Shown here piece after piece: positions 21,602 through 23,680 of a stretch of DNA of 23,680 nt. Position 1 is the stretch's first letter. Each line of letters begins with the position of its first letter. The position numbers and the translations under genes are program-made. The DNA comes from CAZNNH01 sp964574335 (lineage in GTDB: Bacteria > Acidobacteriota > Vicinamibacteria > Fen-336), in assembly GCA_964574335.1 (NCBI GenBank), contig CAZNNH010000087.1:1-23680 (forward strand), given 5' to 3'. The notes beneath the pieces are model-generated. The model was not told the DNA's origin and made no database searches. It saw nothing but the letters and a program-made list of their open reading frames with translations.

Positions 21602-21870
21602 GGCTGGCCCGGGTGGTCGGGACGGTGGTGGCGACCCGCAAGGACGAGGGCCTGGTCGGCACCAAGCTGCTGGTGATCCAGCCGCTCGACACCCGGCACC
21701 GGCCCAGCGGCCGGCCGTTGGTGGCCGTCGACTCGGTCGGGGCGGGCGCCTCGGAGGAGGTCTTCTGGGTCCGTGGCCGCGAGGCATCGCATCCTTTCCT
21801 GCCGGACCAGGTTCCGTGCGACGCCGCGATCGTGGGGATCGTTGACCACTGGCAGGTGGCCGAGCCGTGA
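21598..21870 (+). CDS. BMC vertex pentamer protein 2 (EutN/CcmL family)
   Basis: The 90-residue BMC-P paralogue reads RVVGTVVATRKDEGLVGTK...LLVIQPLD, then AVDSVGAGASEEVFWVRGREA and AIVGIVDHWQVAEP. Unlike the first, it lacks the usual DRVLVVSGS loop: EEVFWVRGREASHPF replaces it. It may give a different pentamer face. It starts by a four-base overlap with the first pentamer gene. Confidence 0.92.
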   Translation: MRLARVVGTVVATRKDEGLVGTKLLVIQPLDTRHRPSGRPLVAVDSVGAGASEEVFWVRGREASHPFLPDQVPCDAAIVGIVDHWQVAEP

Positions 21871-21889
21871 GCGAGATGGAGAGGCCACG

Positions 21890-22177
21890 GTGCTGATCGG
21901 ACGCGTGGTCGGCAACCTGGTGGCGACCCAGAAGCACGACCGCCTGGAGGGCGCCAAGCTGCTGCTGGTCCAGCCCCTCGACCTGGCCGGTGGGAACCAG
22001 GGCGGGGTGGTGCTGGCGATCGACTCGGTCGACGCCGGTGTCGGCGACCGGGTGCTGCTGGTTCAGGAGGGGAAGGCCGCCATGCACGCCCTGGGCCGTG
22101 GCCAGAGCGCGGTCGACGCGGCGGTGCTCGGTGTGGTGGACGAGGTGACCCTCTCGTCACCGCGAAGGAGCAGGTGA
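21890..22177 (+). CDS. BMC vertex pentamer protein 3 (EutN/CcmL family)
   Basis: The 95-residue third paralogue begins MLIGRVVGNLVATQKHDRLEGAK, with LLLVQPLDLAG, AIDSVDAGVGDRVLLVQEGKAA and AVLGVVDEVTL. It ends in a basic tail (SSPRRSR). The GTG start has GGAGAGG shortly upstream. It lies 19 bases after pentamer gene 2, and its stop overlaps the start of the next gene (TGATG). Confidence 0.93.
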   Translation: MLIGRVVGNLVATQKHDRLEGAKLLLVQPLDLAGGNQGGVVLAIDSVDAGVGDRVLLVQEGKAAMHALGRGQSAVDAAVLGVVDEVTLSSPRRSR

Positions 22178-22491
22178 TGGCCATGGACGACGCCCGGATC
22201 CAGGCGCTCACCAAAGAGGTCCTGTCCCGGCTGCGGGAGACGTCGCCGGCGCCGCCTCGCGGGGACCTCGAGGCGCGCGTAGCGGCGCTCGAGGCCCAGG
22301 TCCACAGGCTGCAGGGGATGGTCGAGGTCGCGGTGACCACCACCGACAACGCCACCCCGGTCACGGTGGAGCAGACCTCGTCCCACCCGAGCCTGCAAGT
22401 CCTCGGCGCCGCACCCGGCAGCGAGACCTGCGTCCTCGAGCCCGACAAGCCGTGCGAGTCCAGCGGCCAGTGCCGCACGTACGGCTACTAG
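22177..22491 (+). CDS. Unknown BMC-associated small protein with an encapsulation-like helix
   Basis: I do not recognise a family for this 104-residue protein. It starts at an ATG that overlaps the previous stop, with AAGGAG six bases upstream; GTG 22174 and ATG 22183 are alternatives. Residues 4-21 (DDARIQALTKEVLSRLRE) form an amphipathic helix like BMC encapsulation peptides. After a Pro-rich linker, residues 30-50 (DLEARVAALEAQVHRLQGMVE) look like a short coiled coil. A low-complexity Thr/Ser linker follows (54-69). The end, TCVLEPDKPCESSGQCRTYGY, has Cys85, Cys93 and Cys99, which could bind a metal or an iron-sulfur cluster. It is probably a lumen or scaffold protein of the shell. Confidence 0.7.
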   Translation: MAMDDARIQALTKEVLSRLRETSPAPPRGDLEARVAALEAQVHRLQGMVEVAVTTTDNATPVTVEQTSSHPSLQVLGAAPGSETCVLEPDKPCESSGQCRTYGY

Positions 22492-22500
22492 CCCTCCCCC

Positions 22501-22600
22501 CGTCGCCCTGACGGCCCCTTCGAAGCTGACCCCCCGGAAGGATCCCCCGCCGTCACCCTGAGTGCTCCTTCGAAGCTCAACCCCGGAAGGATCTCCCCCC
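22501..22600. repeat. Diverged 50-bp tandem repeat
   Basis: Units at 22501-22550 and 22551-22600 share CGTC-CCCTGA, CCTTCGAAGCT and CCGGAAGGATC blocks with scattered changes. The CACCCTGAG...CCTTCGAAG...GGAAGGATC pattern recalls a type of short intergenic repeat (GTCACCCTGAG... CGAAGGATC) seen in several environmental bacterial genomes. It follows the last BMC gene. The CCGTC-GCCCT-GACGG hairpin at its start might help end transcription. Confidence 0.65.
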
Positions 22601-22627
22601 CGACCCTCCGCCCCTCTTCACGAGACC

Positions 22628-22656
22628 GTGACCCCACGACCACGATGATCTACACT
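22628..22656 (+). promoter_or_regulatory. Candidate promoter upstream of the secreted hypothetical gene
   Basis: GTGACC (22628-22633) and TACACT (22651-22656) are separated by exactly 17 bases. The predicted start near 22663 lies just before an AGGAGG at 22671-22676. Confidence 0.4.
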
Positions 22657-22683
22657 CGTGCCCTCAGCCCAGGAGGCCGAGGC

Positions 22684-22734
22684 GTGAGGCACTCGGCAGA
22701 CCGCTCAGGACCCGAGGGCGAGAAGGACTCCTGA
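22684..22734 (+). CDS. Possible 16-residue leader peptide
   Basis: A GTG-started frame of 16 codons (VRHSADRSGPEGEKDS) has AGGAGG seven bases upstream and a promoter directly before. No homology can be claimed. It may be a leader peptide, or the start of a gene that has since decayed. Confidence 0.25.
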   Translation: MRHSADRSGPEGEKDS

Positions 22735-22791
22735 TCATGGCGCCAGACCCAGCCGCAGCCGTTATCAGTAGGCCTCGTCGTGGTTCTCGAG

Positions 22792-22863
22792 ATGATGTAC
22801 ATGACCTACGACGATGACGACGACGACCGGCGGCTCCAGATGCCACGGCAGGCGAGCGCATGA
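22792..22863 (+). CDS. Possible 23-residue coupled upstream peptide
   Basis: A short ATG frame (MMYMTYDDDDDDRRLQMPRQ, then ASA) ends with a TGA that overlaps the ATG of the secreted hypothetical gene (ATGA). It contains six Asp in a row. Start-stop coupling is suggestive, but no conserved feature supports it and chance is likely for so short a frame. Confidence 0.25.
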   Translation: MMYMTYDDDDDDRRLQMPRQASA

Positions 22864-23557
22864 CTGTCTCGACCGTTCTTGCACTTCTGACCGTCATGTC
22901 GAGCCCCGCGACCCCGCTCGCCGCCATTGCGGGCGAGTACTACTCCGGCGACGGGCTCGACGTGAACTGGCAGCTGAAGCTCGACGGCGATGGGCAGTTC
23001 GCGTTCACGTGGCACGGTTGCCTTGGGCTCTACGCGGAACTCCACGGCCGTGCCGAACTGCGTGACTCGGTGGTGACCCTTCGTCCGAGGCGACCACCCG
23101 CTGGCGACCTCGCGACCAGGCTCCCCACCAGGCTGTTGGTCGTGCCCTGGGCTGCCCGAGCTTACCTGATTCCTCCGGATGACGTTCCGGACTTCGAGAA
23201 TGCGGTGAACCTGACGTGGGAGCCTCGGGAGACGACCCACGGCAGGTTCCTCCTACGAAAGAACGACTGGACGCACTCCGTCTCAGGCGACCCCGCGCTG
23301 CCATCCACCAACCTACTCCTTCAGACGCCCGTATCCGGGCATGTCCTTGAGGTTCTCGACTCCGGCTCCGCCCGTACTGACATTGGAAGTGATGCCGGCG
23401 TGAAGCTGGGGCAGCGTTTCTGGTTGCGTCCGATGGTCAGGTCGCCATCGGCACCGTTGCTGAGGTGACCCGCGATCAGAGCGTCCTGGCCGCTGACCCG
23501 CATGGCATCGCGTTCATGACCGGGTACCGCGTGTGGGGCCGGAGGTCACCCGATTAG
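22860..23557 (+). pseudogene. Secreted hypothetical protein, apparently frameshifted near 23430
   Basis: The open frame 22860-23468 encodes 202 residues with a signal peptide (VSTVLALLTVMSSPATPLAAIAG), then a beta-rich region (GEYYSGDGLDVNWQLKLDGDGQFAFTW). Near its end it reads VKLGQRFWLR and then an unconvincing tail. Reading in another frame from 23432 gives DGQVAIGTVAEVTRDQSVLA, continuing to YRVWGRRSPD and a stop at 23555-23557. This is a natural continuation of the same domain. One missing base near 23430 explains the break; it could be a real mutation or a sequencing error. No family was recognised. Its composition appears less GC-rich than the other genes. Confidence 0.6.
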
Positions 23558-23680
23558 GCATGTGGCGTGGTCATGAGGGCGCCCAACCCCGTGAAGCTGA
23601 CGAAGGACACGCCACGGCACCTGGGAGGCGTGGCCTGCGCAGCGTACGCGGGGCGCTCGCTGGACGTTGGGAATTGACCG
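23558..23680. other. Trailing intergenic sequence
   Basis: I see no gene, repeat or RNA in the last 123 bases; the window ends here, so a gene beginning further right cannot be judged. Confidence 0.4.

Larger units (their letters stand above)
22492..22859 (+). other. Intergenic region: diverged 50-bp repeats, a promoter and short frames
   Basis: This stretch lies between the last BMC gene and the secreted hypothetical gene. It holds the tandem repeat at 22501-22600, a possible promoter at 22628-22656 and short frames that may be leader peptides. I see no RNA gene and no conserved protein in it. Confidence 0.5.

Noticed and set aside
31..22600. CRISPR array
   Set aside because: The repeats seen are only pairs, with unequal spacing and internal palindromes; no regular repeat-spacer pattern and no cas genes are present.

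Overview
This is a very GC-rich window from a bacterial chromosome. It is gene-dense, with many GTG starts and many gene overlaps of 1 to 26 bp. Lipobox signal peptides and a di-heme peroxidase of periplasmic type suggest a Gram-negative-type envelope. The mix of a secreted sulfatase with Ig and DNRLRE-type domains, an SGNH-hydrolase lipoprotein, several peptidases, GC-rich intergenic repeats and a bacterial microcompartment (BMC) cluster fits an environmental heterotroph such as Acidobacteriota, Myxococcota or a planctomycete-like lineage. There is no rRNA or other marker here, so I do not assign a phylum.

Layout. (1) 184-3710, minus: an operon of a P1-family N-terminal-nucleophile peptidase, a sodium:solute symporter and a di-heme cytochrome c peroxidase lipoprotein. 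(2) 3815-4264, plus: an ArsN2-like acetyltransferase, divergent from that operon. (3) 4349-8439, minus: a secreted multidomain sulfatase and a polytopic membrane protein, each with its own extended -10 promoter. (4) 8603-10469, plus: a leucine-dehydrogenase homologue that lacks both catalytic lysines, overlapping an alpha/beta hydrolase. (5) 10501-13385, minus: YkgJ-type cysteine-cluster protein, SGNH lipoprotein and PepQ-type prolidase. (6) 13544-17952, plus: a HerA-like ATPase translationally coupled to an OPT-family transporter. (7) 18066-19091, plus: a FabH-type synthase; 19161-19628, minus: a UspA protein. (8) 19733-19869: a duplicated palindromic repeat. (9) 19881-22491, plus: a PP0621-like membrane protein, a class II aldolase, one BMC hexamer protein, three BMC pentamer proteins and a small unknown protein. 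(10) 22492-23680: diverged tandem repeats, a leader with short frames, and a secreted hypothetical gene interrupted by a frameshift.

The strongest candidate for something new is the BMC segment. It encodes a hexamer, three different vertex proteins and a putative lumen aldolase with an amphipathic C-terminal tail. It ends with a 104-residue protein that begins with an encapsulation-peptide-like helix and ends with a three-cysteine tail. Aldehyde dehydrogenase, phosphotransacylase and BMC-T genes are absent from the visible part, so the locus is either split or an unusually small shell module. Other notable points are the lysine-less leucine dehydrogenase homologue and five matches to a TGC-TAnnnT extended -10 motif placed upstream of genes.
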